A stretch of 8,614 nt of DNA from Nitrospinota bacterium (GTDB taxonomy: Bacteria > JAUXIQ01). The notes under the pieces were generated by a model, which searched no databases, was not told where the DNA came from, and saw nothing but the letters and a program-made list of their open reading frames with translations. Positions 1 to 6,778 of this stretch are shown here, in pieces. Made by a program: the position numbers and the translations under genes. The first letter of the stretch is position 1. Every line of letters starts with the position of its first letter. The DNA lies in contig JAUXIQ010000063.1 in assembly GCA_030620925.1 (NCBI GenBank), positions 1 through 8,614 on the forward strand, written 5' to 3'.

Positions 1-1089
1 CATAGGGGTGTATATGTTCAGAAAAGTGAAGCGCCAGATGGCGAAAGCCCTGAATGTCATTCCCAGAATGATGAGATACTTGGTGTCTATGTAATCCCCC
101 AACCGCCCGAACATGAGGGAGCTGAAGCTGGTTACCATGACTGAGGGAAGCATGATGAGGCCCGCCTGCAATGGCGTGAACCCGCGGAAGGTCTGGAGAT
201 AAATCTGTATCAGGAAGAATGTCCCGAAGAGGTCCATCTCATTCACGAAACCCACCAGGTTGAGAATGGTGAAGTTGAACTTTTTGAACAGGCGCAGGTC
301 CACCATGGGGTGCTTGCCTTTGAGCTCGGCCAGCACGAAGGCCCCTCCTCCCACCGCGGCCAGGATGAAGAGCGTGATTATATAGTTCGAACCCCAGCCT
401 TCCCGCCTCCCCTGGCTCAGGGCCATCAGCAGGCAGACCACGAAAACGGCGAGCGATGCGATCCCCGGGACATCCAGGGGCCGCCTTTCCTTTCGCTCGC
501 TCTCCCTCAGGATTATCTTACCCACCGTCATTCCAACCACGCTCAAGGGCACTGAAATATAAAAGATGTAGCGCCAGCTTATTTCCTCCACCAGGTAGCC
601 ACCGAGGGGAAAGGCGATCATGGAGGCCGAAAAGAGGGAGAATATGGATATCCCCATGGCCAGCCCATGCTGGTGGGGGGGGAAAGCCTCGTAGAGGATC
701 ACCATCCCTATGGGGGTTGCCATTCCGGCCACTATGCCGGAAAGGACGCGGAAAAAGATGAGAGATTCTATATTCCAGGCAATCCCGCTCAACAACATGC
801 AGAAAAGGAAGACACCCATGGCAAGGAGGAAAAGGTTCTTGTTGCCCAGCCATCCCCCCAGCCAACCCACGGTGGGAGTGGTCACGGTAAAGGCGATCAT
901 ATATGCGTTGAGCACCCACTGGGCCTGGTCGAGATTCGCCCCGAAAGAGGACATGATTTTGGGTATGGCCAGATTGACTGCGGATATGTTAAGGTTTATG
1001 GACAGCATCCCCATGGTAATGGCGAAGGAGGCCCACCACTTGTAGCTGTCCTTCAAACCATCGGCGCTCTCCATTCCATCCATGCTCAT
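1..1089 (-). CDS. MFS transporter, DHA2 (EmrB/QacA-like) family, C-terminus beyond window
   Basis: This is the N-terminal 363 residues of a membrane exporter of the 14-helix drug:H+ antiporter-2 type; the frame is open to the window edge. Visible family marks are LNISAVNLAIP in TM1 (residues 33-43, motif D1), QWVLNAYMIAF (57-67), a motif A region GWLGGWLGNK (75-84), RVLSGIVAGM (114-123) and the strongly DHA2-like PLGGYLVEEISWRYIFYISVP (161-181). A TM7 to TM8 stretch and TMs around residues 280-320 follow. Two motif departures are visible: the usual Asp of motif D1 is Asn34, and the Gly-Pro of motif C is replaced (SMIAFPLGG). The start at 1089 is the first ATG after the methyltransferase stop. 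Its nearest SD-like AAGGTG is 13 nt away, so ATG at 1083 or 1074 remains possible. It follows the methyltransferase by 30 bp in the same frame and is probably in one operon. Substrate unknown; the family call is very secure. Confidence 0.93.
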   Translation of the reverse strand, partial: MSMDGMESADGLKDSYKWWASFAITMGMLSINLNISAVNLAIPKIMSSFGANLDQAQWVLNAYMIAFTVTTPTVGWLGGWLGNKNLFLLAMGVFLFCMLLSGIAWNIESLIFFRVLSGIVAGMATPIGMVILYEAFPPHQHGLAMGISIFSLFSASMIAFPLGGYLVEEISWRYIFYISVPLSVVGMTVGKIILRESERKERRPLDVPGIASLAVFVVCLLMALSQGRREGWGSNYIITLFILAAVGGGAFVLAELKGKHPMVDLRLFKKFNFTILNLVGFVNEMDLFGTFFLIQIYLQTFRGFTPLQAGLIMLPSVMVTSFSSLMFGRLGDYIDTKYLIILGMTFRAFAIWRFTFLNIYTPM

Positions 1090-1119
1090 TTCGACCGTTT
1101 CGCACCTTCCCGCTCTATC

Positions 1120-2163
1120 TCAGGCTCCGCCCTTTACGGCCACCAGCACGTCGAACATACCCTTGCCCACGCTGAAGCGTTTCAAATCACCGAACCCGGC
1201 TCCGGTGATGAGCGCCTCCTGCTCGGGGCGGGTCTGAAGGTGATGGCCCATGATCATCTCCCGGTACTGATCGAAGATGCCCCGCTCGAAATCTATCTGT
1301 CGAAATTCGCTGATAGCAGCCGGATAGGGGAAATCGACGTTCACCAGCCGACCCCCTTTCTTGAGGGCCCGATAGCTGTTGGCCGCCAATTGCTCCCTGG
1401 CCTCCGGCCTCACCTCGTGGAGGACGACTACCATTATGACGTAGTCGAAAAGGCTCTCATGGGGGAACTCCTCTCCCCCCAGGAACTCTACCCTGACCCG
1501 CCCCTCAAGCTCTTTCTCGCCGATGGCTCGCCGGGCGCGCTCTATGCCGAACCTGTCTACGTCCACCCCCCGGAAGCTGCAGCGGGGATAAAGCTCGGCC
1601 AGCCGGATCATGAGGGTTCCATTGCCGCATCCCATTTCGAGAAATTCCGCCCCCCGCTCCATATCCTCCTGCATCCCTTCCACCCTGGGGACGATTACGT
1701 TTTTGAACGCGGCATAGAGGTTGCGGGTGGATTCGGCCACCGCCTCGGAGAAAGAAGCGTCGCGCTCCTGGTAGGTGAACGCTTCTCCGCTGCGCATATA
1801 GCCGGCGAAGGCTGCCATATCCCCGCTCATGCAGTCCATGGTGAGCTTGATGTTCCCCTCGTAATTGCGCGGGCTGTCCCTCTGCACCAACACTTCCTCC
1901 AGCCCGGCCTGGAGAATGAAACGGTCTCCCGGGGCGCAGTCCAGAAGCTCATAATGGTAGGCCGTCGTACACCATACATAGAGATAGGGTTCATGCAGCC
2001 CCAGCTCCTCCGCAAGCTCCGGTACGCTAACCCCATTCCCGTGAGCATTAATGGCGGCAAAGAGCCCCAGCTCCATCCCCGTCCGAAGGAGGAGCATAGC
2101 CACATAACCCTTTTCGTAAGTCTTTATTTTCTGCAGCTGATCCGCTGCGGTGGGTCGTTCCAC
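1120..2163 (-). CDS. Class I SAM-dependent methyltransferase with N-terminal winged-helix-like domain
   Basis: A 347-residue soluble methyltransferase. Residues 1-100 are helical and resemble the dimerisation/winged-helix part of small-molecule O-methyltransferases and Rv2258c-like proteins (LLRTGMELGLFAAINAHG, then VSVPELAEELGLHEPYLYVW). The Rossmann domain begins near 170. Motif I is FLEMGCGNGTL (174-184), the acidic end of beta2 is GVDVD (199-203), motif II is FDYVIMVVVLHEV (239-251), and KKGGRLVNVDF (268-278) is beta5-like. The C-terminus FDVLVAVKGG closes the fold. The start is GTG, chosen because a strong GGAGG (2175-2171) lies 7 nt upstream. The gene lies 64 bp after the reductase and 30 bp before the MFS gene, which points to one operon. 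The acceptor (O, N or C of a small molecule) cannot be read from sequence; linkage to a 2-oxoacid reductase and an exporter suggests a secondary metabolite or modified acid, as inference. Confidence 0.9.
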   Translation of the reverse strand: MERPTAADQLQKIKTYEKGYVAMLLLRTGMELGLFAAINAHGNGVSVPELAEELGLHEPYLYVWCTTAYHYELLDCAPGDRFILQAGLEEVLVQRDSPRNYEGNIKLTMDCMSGDMAAFAGYMRSGEAFTYQERDASFSEAVAESTRNLYAAFKNVIVPRVEGMQEDMERGAEFLEMGCGNGTLMIRLAELYPRCSFRGVDVDRFGIERARRAIGEKELEGRVRVEFLGGEEFPHESLFDYVIMVVVLHEVRPEAREQLAANSYRALKKGGRLVNVDFPYPAAISEFRQIDFERGIFDQYREMIMGHHLQTRPEQEALITGAGFGDLKRFSVGKGMFDVLVAVKGGA

Positions 2164-2170
2164 TTCCCTT

Positions 2171-2175
2171 CCTCC
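2171..2175 (-). promoter_or_regulatory. Shine-Dalgarno GGAGG deciding the GTG start of the methyltransferase
   Basis: On the minus strand GGAGG precedes the GTG at 2163 by 7 nt, which is ideal spacing, and no competing ATG lies close by. The SD sits in the 10-nt loop of a potential small stem formed by TTCCCT and AGGGAA (plus-strand arms 2164-2169 and 2180-2185). The loop would leave the SD exposed, so it need not be inhibitory. Confidence 0.7.
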
Positions 2176-2200
2176 AGCGAGGGAACAGAATTTATATATC

Positions 2201-2217
2201 GGGGGTCGACGACCCCC
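2201..2217. repeat. Perfect GC-rich inverted repeat between reductase and methyltransferase genes
   Basis: The plus strand reads GGGGGTCG-A-CGACCCCC, two 8-base arms around a single central base. In RNA this would fold as a stem of about 6 bp with a 5-nt loop. On the minus-strand transcript it is followed by GATATATAAATT rather than a U-run, so a classical intrinsic terminator is unlikely. A regulator binding site just upstream of the AT-rich TATATAAAT, an mRNA processing or stability hairpin, or a weak attenuator are the alternatives. The position, 3' of the reductase stop and about 40 bp before the methyltransferase start, fits differential expression inside the operon. Confidence 0.5.
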
Positions 2218-2220
2218 ATA

Positions 2221-2238
2221 CCGGGCCTTACGACCCGG
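2221..2238. repeat. Second short inverted repeat spanning the reductase stop codon
   Basis: CCGGG (2221-2225) pairs with CCCGG (2234-2238) around an 8-base loop holding the reductase TAA. The base string CGACCC (2231-2236) could also pair with GGGTCG in the left arm of the neighbouring repeat (2203-2208), so the two hairpins offer alternative, mutually exclusive folds. Seen in the sequence; any function is inference. Confidence 0.3.
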
Positions 2239-3142
2239 ATTTGAAAGGCGATAAAATAGCGGCTATGAACGAGTTTACCGGGGCAGGGAAATCCTTCTCT
2301 TCGCTCAAGTGGACCACATGCCCGCTGAGGGCGTCCAACTCCAGAGGTCTTCCCCGTTCCAGATCACGCTGCATGGAGGATTTGAAGTCGAAATGGAGGC
2401 TCTCGGTAAAACCCATGACCTCCCCTATCATCTCTTCGGGGAGATTAAGCTCGCACGACCAAGCCGCCAGATGCACTTCCTCCACGGCCCTTCGGTAAAG
2501 CTCTTTGGTCTCCGCGTTTACCAGCACCACCCCTATCGGAGACCTCACTAAACTGGTCAACCCGCTCAAAGGGCAGATGAACATAAACTTGCGCCATAGC
2601 TCGCTCTTGATATCCTCGGATACCAGGCAGTCGATCCCCGCCCCGGACAAGACTTCGCTCAGAGCCCGGACCCTGGAGGACAGCTCGCCGTCCAGCTCGC
2701 CTATGATCAGACGCCTGAGGCCTCCCGTCTGGGAGATTACGCCCGGAGCGGCTACGGAGGATTCCACGTACGCCACGCCGCCTATCACCCGCTCTTCCCC
2801 TAACACACTGCCAATCTTCCCTTCATTGTCCACGCCGTTCTGAAGTGAAAGAACCGTCGTATCCGCCCCCAAAAGCGGTCTCATGGCCGGAGCGGATTCT
2901 TCCACATGGTAGGCCTTGACGCAGGAGAGGACAAAATCCACAGGCCCCACCTCTTCAGCACTTTCCTCCGCCTTTACCTTCACTTCAAAGCCGCCGGCTA
3001 CGCTCTCCACCTTTAGACCCCGCTCCTTGATACTTCTCAAATGCTCCCCGCGGGCCAGGAACACCACGTCGGCTCCTGCTTTAGCCAGAAGCCCTCCGAA
3101 GTAGCCCCCCACTCCACCTGCTCCAAAAACCGCTATTCTCAT
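2228..3142 (-). CDS. PanE/ApbA-family 2-oxoacid (ketopantoate-type) reductase
   Basis: A 304-residue, full-length cytosolic NADPH-dependent reductase of the ketopantoate reductase family. The nucleotide site GAGGVGGYFGG (7-17) is intact, followed by FLARGEHL (28-35), VKAYH with Lys76, and LQNGVDN with Asn102. The C-terminal helical domain has SELWRKFMFI with the catalytic Lys185, SSMQRDLERGRPLELD (255-270) with the general Glu268, and PAPVNSFI near the end. Compared with E. coli PanE from memory, Lys176, Asn98 and Glu256 are matched. The substrate-contacting Asn180 and Asn184 positions are Ile189 and Ser193, and the INGF Asn is Ser273. It belongs to the KF(x)F-x5-G subgroup, whose members are often not proven ketopantoate reductases, so pantothenate synthesis is possible but not assured. 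The ATG start has GGAGGTG (3155-3149) 6 nt upstream. It is first gene of the leftward operon. Confidence 0.92.
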   Translation of the reverse strand: MRIAVFGAGGVGGYFGGLLAKAGADVVFLARGEHLRSIKERGLKVESVAGGFEVKVKAEESAEEVGPVDFVLSCVKAYHVEESAPAMRPLLGADTTVLSLQNGVDNEGKIGSVLGEERVIGGVAYVESSVAAPGVISQTGGLRRLIIGELDGELSSRVRALSEVLSGAGIDCLVSEDIKSELWRKFMFICPLSGLTSLVRSPIGVVLVNAETKELYRRAVEEVHLAAWSCELNLPEEMIGEVMGFTESLHFDFKSSMQRDLERGRPLELDALSGHVVHLSEEKDFPAPVNSFIAAILSPFKSGS

Positions 3143-3234
3143 TGCCTACACCTCCGCAGCATATTATTGACATCACAAGTCTATAGATAAACACCGGACC
3201 TGGAGGCCCGATCCCCTTTATTTTTCGCCATCAA

Positions 3235-3263
3235 TTGCCCGGTTACGGCATTCGGGGTATATT
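3235..3263 (+). promoter_or_regulatory. Candidate sigma70-type promoter of the PEPC gene
   Basis: TTGCCC (3235-3240) and TATATT (3258-3263) are separated by exactly 17 bp and match the -35/-10 consensus at 4 of 6 and 5 of 6 positions. Transcription would start near 3270, leaving a leader of about 58 nt before the GTG. A short CCCG/CGGG dyad (3238-3241 with 3253-3256) lies within the spacer. The rest of the 186-bp divergent gap (3143-3328) shows a lone TTGACA at 3167-3172 without a properly spaced -10, and no clear promoter for the reductase. Confidence 0.45.
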
Positions 3264-3314
3264 ATGGTAAAAAAGCGGCTTCATCAAGAGCATTGTTTAT
3301 CCCTTCAATCATAC

Positions 3315-3320
3315 AGGGAG
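3315..3320 (+). promoter_or_regulatory. Shine-Dalgarno AGGGAG supporting the GTG start of PEPC
   Basis: AGGGAG lies 8 nt upstream of the GTG at 3329. The next methionine in frame is residue 15, directly before the conserved ATQHPDN motif. Starting there would remove part of the conserved N-terminus, so GTG is preferred. Confidence 0.65.
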
Positions 3321-3328
3321 AATGACTT

Positions 3329-4843
3329 GTGAACAAGCGTGACGTAAAGTCTTTCTACCCGCCGCCCACCATGGCCACCCAGCACCCGGACAACGCAGCA
3401 CCCCCCTATTGGGGAAAGGAGGCTTACTTTACGGCGGAAGAAGAAGTTGAAGAGTGTTACCGATGTTTCAAAGAGCTCGGCTGCCGGGAATATATGTGGG
3501 ACTGGGAAGGGAAATACGTTGACGAGGCTGCCGCCGACAAGCTGCTGACCCAGTATACCAGCTTCTTCAAGCGTCACCCCCTGGGCGGTGAATTTTTCCT
3601 CACCATCCGGGTGCCTAACATCTGGTTCGAAAAAACAACCCGCACCGCCCGCGCCTTCATGTCCGTGACCACGGCACAGGATATCGCCCTTGAGCTCGAT
3701 CTTCCCGAAGCCCCCGTCTTCCAGATCATTCTCCCCATGGCGGAAAGGGCGGAAATGATGGTGGAAGTGCAGAGTAAATACAGCGAGGTCATAAAGGCCA
3801 AGTGCGTCGCCTTTCAGTCGGACCTGTGCGGGCCGCTGGAAGTAGAGATAATCCCCCTGGTGGAGGATGTGGACCGGTTGATGAACATGGGAGAAATCCT
3901 TGAAGATTACTGCCAACAGTTGAAGAGCAAGCAGAATTCGGTGAGGGGCTTCATCGCCCGTTCAGACCCCTCTCTGCAACACGGTCTGGTGCCTGCTGTA
4001 CTGGCGGCCAAGGTCGCTGTCAATGAACAATACCTCTTCCAAAAGAAAGAGGGCATGCCCGTCTATCCCATGATCGGAGTGGGCTCACTTCCCTTCAGGG
4101 GCGGGCTGACCCCCTACAGGTGTAAAGAGTTTCTGAAAGAATACAAGGGAATCAGGACGGTGACCCTGCAGTCAGCCTTCCGCTACGACTATCCCCTGGC
4201 GGATGTGAAAAAGGCCGTGCGTTACTTGAACAGGGAACTGAGCGGCGCGGCGGAGATCACGCCCGACCCGCTGGATAAAGAGCTCGCGGCCGAGCTCAAC
4301 CATCTGTTCTCTCCCCTTTACCGCAAGACGATCGAAAGCATCTCGCCCCTCATAAACTCCACCTCCGGACATATCCCCGCCCGCAGGGAGAGGATATCAG
4401 AAACGGGCCCACTGGGCTACGCCAGGAGCATGGGGCGTAAAAGCCTCCCCCGCGGGGTGAAATTTACCGCATCCCTCTATTCCCTGGGAATCCCGCCGGA
4501 GATAATAGGCACCGGAAGGGGCCTCAAAGCGGCCGCCTCGGCGGGACTTCTCGATCACCTCAAAAAGGTCTACGTGAACCTCCACCACGACCTCAAGACA
4601 GCCGGTAGCTATTTGAACCTTGAGAACCTGGCCTTTTTAGCCGCATCGCATCCGGCGCTGCACGATGTGGAAGAGGATGCAGCCCTGGTGGAAGAATACC
4701 TGGGCCTCAAGCTGGAACCGACCGAGCTGCACCATTTCCTGCACCGCAACCATGTTTCAAACATCTATCACCTGCAGGGAGCGGGGGAAAATTTCGATAG
4801 CGAAGTGATCGCCGCTGCGCTCTGCCGCCGTAGCTTGGGATGA
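3329..4843 (+). CDS. ppcA: Archaeal-type phosphoenolpyruvate carboxylase
   Basis: A complete 504-residue PEP carboxylase of the short archaeal type, about half the length of the usual bacterial or plant enzyme (about 900). It carboxylates PEP with bicarbonate to oxaloacetate and phosphate, an anaplerotic step in the cytosol. The family hallmark ATQHPDNA is at 16-23. Further conserved blocks are WDWEGKYVDE (58-67), RVPNIWFE (94-101), ARSDPSLQHGLVPA (210-223), IGVGSLPFRGG (249-259), QSAFRYDY (281-288), ARRERISETGPLGYARS (351-367) and FTASLYSLGIPPEIIGTGR (379-397). These include the Arg- and Gly-rich loops expected around phosphate and bicarbonate. The N-terminal extension MNKRDVKSFYPPPTM is basic then proline-rich. 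The gene stands alone on the plus strand, divergent from the reductase and convergent with the HD-GYP gene. This type is common in archaea and found in a few bacteria (for example Clostridium perfringens, Oenococcus, Leuconostoc), so ancient transfer is plausible. Confidence 0.96.
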   Translation: MNKRDVKSFYPPPTMATQHPDNAAPPYWGKEAYFTAEEEVEECYRCFKELGCREYMWDWEGKYVDEAAADKLLTQYTSFFKRHPLGGEFFLTIRVPNIWFEKTTRTARAFMSVTTAQDIALELDLPEAPVFQIILPMAERAEMMVEVQSKYSEVIKAKCVAFQSDLCGPLEVEIIPLVEDVDRLMNMGEILEDYCQQLKSKQNSVRGFIARSDPSLQHGLVPAVLAAKVAVNEQYLFQKKEGMPVYPMIGVGSLPFRGGLTPYRCKEFLKEYKGIRTVTLQSAFRYDYPLADVKKAVRYLNRELSGAAEITPDPLDKELAAELNHLFSPLYRKTIESISPLINSTSGHIPARRERISETGPLGYARSMGRKSLPRGVKFTASLYSLGIPPEIIGTGRGLKAAASAGLLDHLKKVYVNLHHDLKTAGSYLNLENLAFLAASHPALHDVEEDAALVEEYLGLKLEPTELHHFLHRNHVSNIYHLQGAGENFDSEVIAAALCRRSLG

Positions 4844-4870
4844 GTTTTTGCACAACCCTCCGCCACCCGG

Positions 4871-6703
4871 TCAGAGTTGAGGTATATCGTCAGGAAGTTT
4901 GATGATCTCGGACTTCACGGCCCCGGAGAAGGTCTCCGCAAAGTCGGGATCGAACTGAATCCCGGCATTTTCTTTCAGTTGCTTGAGAGCGCTCCTTATG
5001 CTCATGCCCGTACGATAGGGCCTGCGGGAGGTCATGGCATCGAAAGCATCGGTCACCGTAACGATCCTGGCCAGGTCGGGTATCTCCTCACCGGCGAGCC
5101 CGTCGGGATAACCGGCTCCATCGAACCATTCGTGATGATTGCGCACAATGGACATGCCGTCTTTGTGTAAATTCAGAGGCGATACTATGTAGGCCCCCAC
5201 CACCGTATGGTTCCTGATGACTTCGAGCTCCTGTCTGTCCAGAAACGATTTCTTGAGGAGCAAATTATCGGGTATGCCCAGCTTCCCGATATCGTGCAGG
5301 GGCACTATATCCCTTAAAAGTTCGATACGGTTAACAGACATGCCCAACAGGCCGGCCAGCTCCGTGGAATAATAAGTCACCCTCTCAGAATGGCCCCTGG
5401 TCTGGTTGTCCCTGGCCTCCAGGGCCATGACCAGCGATTGAATGCTGTTGAGGTAACTCTTGCGATTGCTCTCCAGGAGGCGACCGGTCTCAATGGCACC
5501 GGCAATCTGGTTCACGAAAGCGATGAGGTAATCCCTTTCGTGCTGGGTTATGATAGTCTGGCTGGAGCCCTTATCGGCAGCCAGCACTCCGATTACTTTA
5601 TCCCGGACGGTAACCGGCACCACGAAGAAAGAGCTGGGGCTGAACTGTCTTATAATAGGATTATCCCGATTGAGGTTGGAAAATTTTACATCCTCTATGA
5701 ACGACGGCACCCCGCTGTGCGCCACCCGCACCATGAGGTTGTTCATCCTGCTCAGGGAGACGCTGTAGTTGCTGAATCCATCCAGTAATTCTCTGTCTGC
5801 ACCGACTCCCTGACCATATTCCAGCATTCCTTTCTCCTCGTTCACCAGCATCAGCACCGCCCGTTCAAAACCGGTGACTTTGACCATCAAGGTCATCACC
5901 TCTTCCAATACATCCTCCAGCTCGGGCATGGAGACCACCACACGGGTAGCCTCCTGGATGGCGGCGAGACGTTCCACCTTTTCGTTGAGGCTCACGGACA
6001 GGAGGTGCGACTCGGCATATTTCTTCTCCAGCAGGTCTCTCTCTTTTTCCAGTTCCCGCAGGGCCGACTTGAAATTGCGATAGGCGGGTATGAGACCGGC
6101 AAGAAGTTTCTTTATAAACAACCGCCTGCTTCCTGGCTCCCATTTCACATGATATTCGCAGTGAGCCCCCCCCTCGAAGAAGCATTCGGTTTCGGTAAGT
6201 TCCAGGGGAGGTAAACCCCAAACAGTGGTAATGGCTCTGTAAATGCCTTGATTCAACAAACAGAAATCCTTGGTCATCTCCATGCCACCAAACCAATGGA
6301 GTTTCACAACACCGCCGTTTTTAAGCCGCTGCGCTACTTCAACATCTTTCGTGCGATTAAATTTTTGGTTTATGGATTGGACCCGCTTAAGGCCCATGGC
6401 GGGGGTGGTTATGGCTTTCAGGAAGAACTCCTGAATGTAACCCAATCGTCTCTTGCAGACGGCATCGAAACCGGCCCTCATGGCCACGTTTTCGTCGCCC
6501 GTCAATTCCTTGGCCCTCTGGAAAATCTCCTTTATGAGGGAGCAGGAGACCCAGTTATGATCATCGTACAGGAAAGCCCGGGACTCCTCCATGCCATTCA
6601 GCTCCGGATGAATATTATCCAGCAGCCGATCCAAGCTCCCTACGGTTTCCTCTACATAGTCTATAAGGGATTTTGTAACAATACAGTTTATATCCCTGTC
6701 CAT
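4871..6703 (-). CDS. V4R-like / coiled-coil / GAF / HD-GYP signalling protein, predicted c-di-GMP phosphodiesterase
   Basis: A 610-residue cytosolic protein without membrane segments. Residues 1-190 form a sensor that ends in ECFFEGGAHCEYHVKW (173-188). This Cys-x7-Cys pattern is typical of V4R/XylR-N-like ligand or metal domains; WFGGMEMTKDFCLLNQGIY (137-155) lies before it. A charged heptad-rich helix follows at about 210-255. A GAF domain spans about 255-410 (ELEDVLEEVMTLMVKVTGFERAVLMLVNEE, FFVVPVTVRDKVIGVLAADK). The HD-GYP domain is at 415-600 with H438 (RGHSER), H470-D471 (LHDIGKLGIPD), H499, H523-H524, GAGYP (529-533) and D552 (VTVTDAFDAMTSRRPYR). All expected metal ligands and the GYP loop are present, so c-di-GMP hydrolysis is likely. 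The ATG start has GGGAGG (6714-6709) 5 nt upstream and a strong extended -10 box. The stop is 27 bp from the convergent PEPC stop, with no terminator visible between them. The sensed ligand is unknown. Confidence 0.93.
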   Translation of the reverse strand: MDRDINCIVTKSLIDYVEETVGSLDRLLDNIHPELNGMEESRAFLYDDHNWVSCSLIKEIFQRAKELTGDENVAMRAGFDAVCKRRLGYIQEFFLKAITTPAMGLKRVQSINQKFNRTKDVEVAQRLKNGGVVKLHWFGGMEMTKDFCLLNQGIYRAITTVWGLPPLELTETECFFEGGAHCEYHVKWEPGSRRLFIKKLLAGLIPAYRNFKSALRELEKERDLLEKKYAESHLLSVSLNEKVERLAAIQEATRVVVSMPELEDVLEEVMTLMVKVTGFERAVLMLVNEEKGMLEYGQGVGADRELLDGFSNYSVSLSRMNNLMVRVAHSGVPSFIEDVKFSNLNRDNPIIRQFSPSSFFVVPVTVRDKVIGVLAADKGSSQTIITQHERDYLIAFVNQIAGAIETGRLLESNRKSYLNSIQSLVMALEARDNQTRGHSERVTYYSTELAGLLGMSVNRIELLRDIVPLHDIGKLGIPDNLLLKKSFLDRQELEVIRNHTVVGAYIVSPLNLHKDGMSIVRNHHEWFDGAGYPDGLAGEEIPDLARIVTVTDAFDAMTSRRPYRTGMSIRSALKQLKENAGIQFDPDFAETFSGAVKSEIIKLPDDIPQL

Positions 6704-6730
6704 TAAGGCCTCCCATGTGAAAACCTTAAA

Positions 6731-6739
6731 ATTATATCA
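6731..6739 (-). promoter_or_regulatory. Extended -10 promoter element for the HD-GYP gene
   Basis: The minus strand reads TGATATAAT, a perfect TGnTATAAT extended -10, with predicted start near 6724 and a leader of about 20 nt that still contains the GGGAGG ribosome site. The -35 region at 17-18 bp (around TATGTT) is poor, which an extended -10 tolerates. Confidence 0.55.
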
Positions 6740-6778
6740 ATTAAACGCTGTAAACATATTACAAATCGTACTTATCGG

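Noticed and set aside
1089-1122. Methyltransferase and MFS genes as one fusion broken by a stop codon
   Set aside because: They are in the same frame 30 bp apart, but the methyltransferase ends with a normal C-terminus and the transporter begins with a normal N-terminus, so two separate genes are the simpler reading.
667-2244. A 525-codon open frame on the plus strand across the methyltransferase and transporter genes
   Set aside because: It is antisense to two clear protein families and its product is His/Pro/Gly-rich with no recognisable domain. It is a by-product of GC-rich codon use on the other strand.
3167-3195. Perfect TTGACA at 3167-3172 as the -35 of a PEPC promoter
   Set aside because: The -10-like hexamers that follow (TATAGA, GATAAA) are only 9 and 13 bp away, too close for sigma70. 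The TTGCCC/TATATT pair downstream fits better.
3305-3916. A 203-codon minus-strand frame opposite the PEPC N-terminus
   Set aside because: It lies antisense to the conserved PEPC motifs, has biased composition and no family signature.
6248-6706. A 152-codon plus-strand frame opposite the HD-GYP sensor domain
   Set aside because: It is fully antisense to the sensor region and ends over the real start; no ribosome site or motif was seen.
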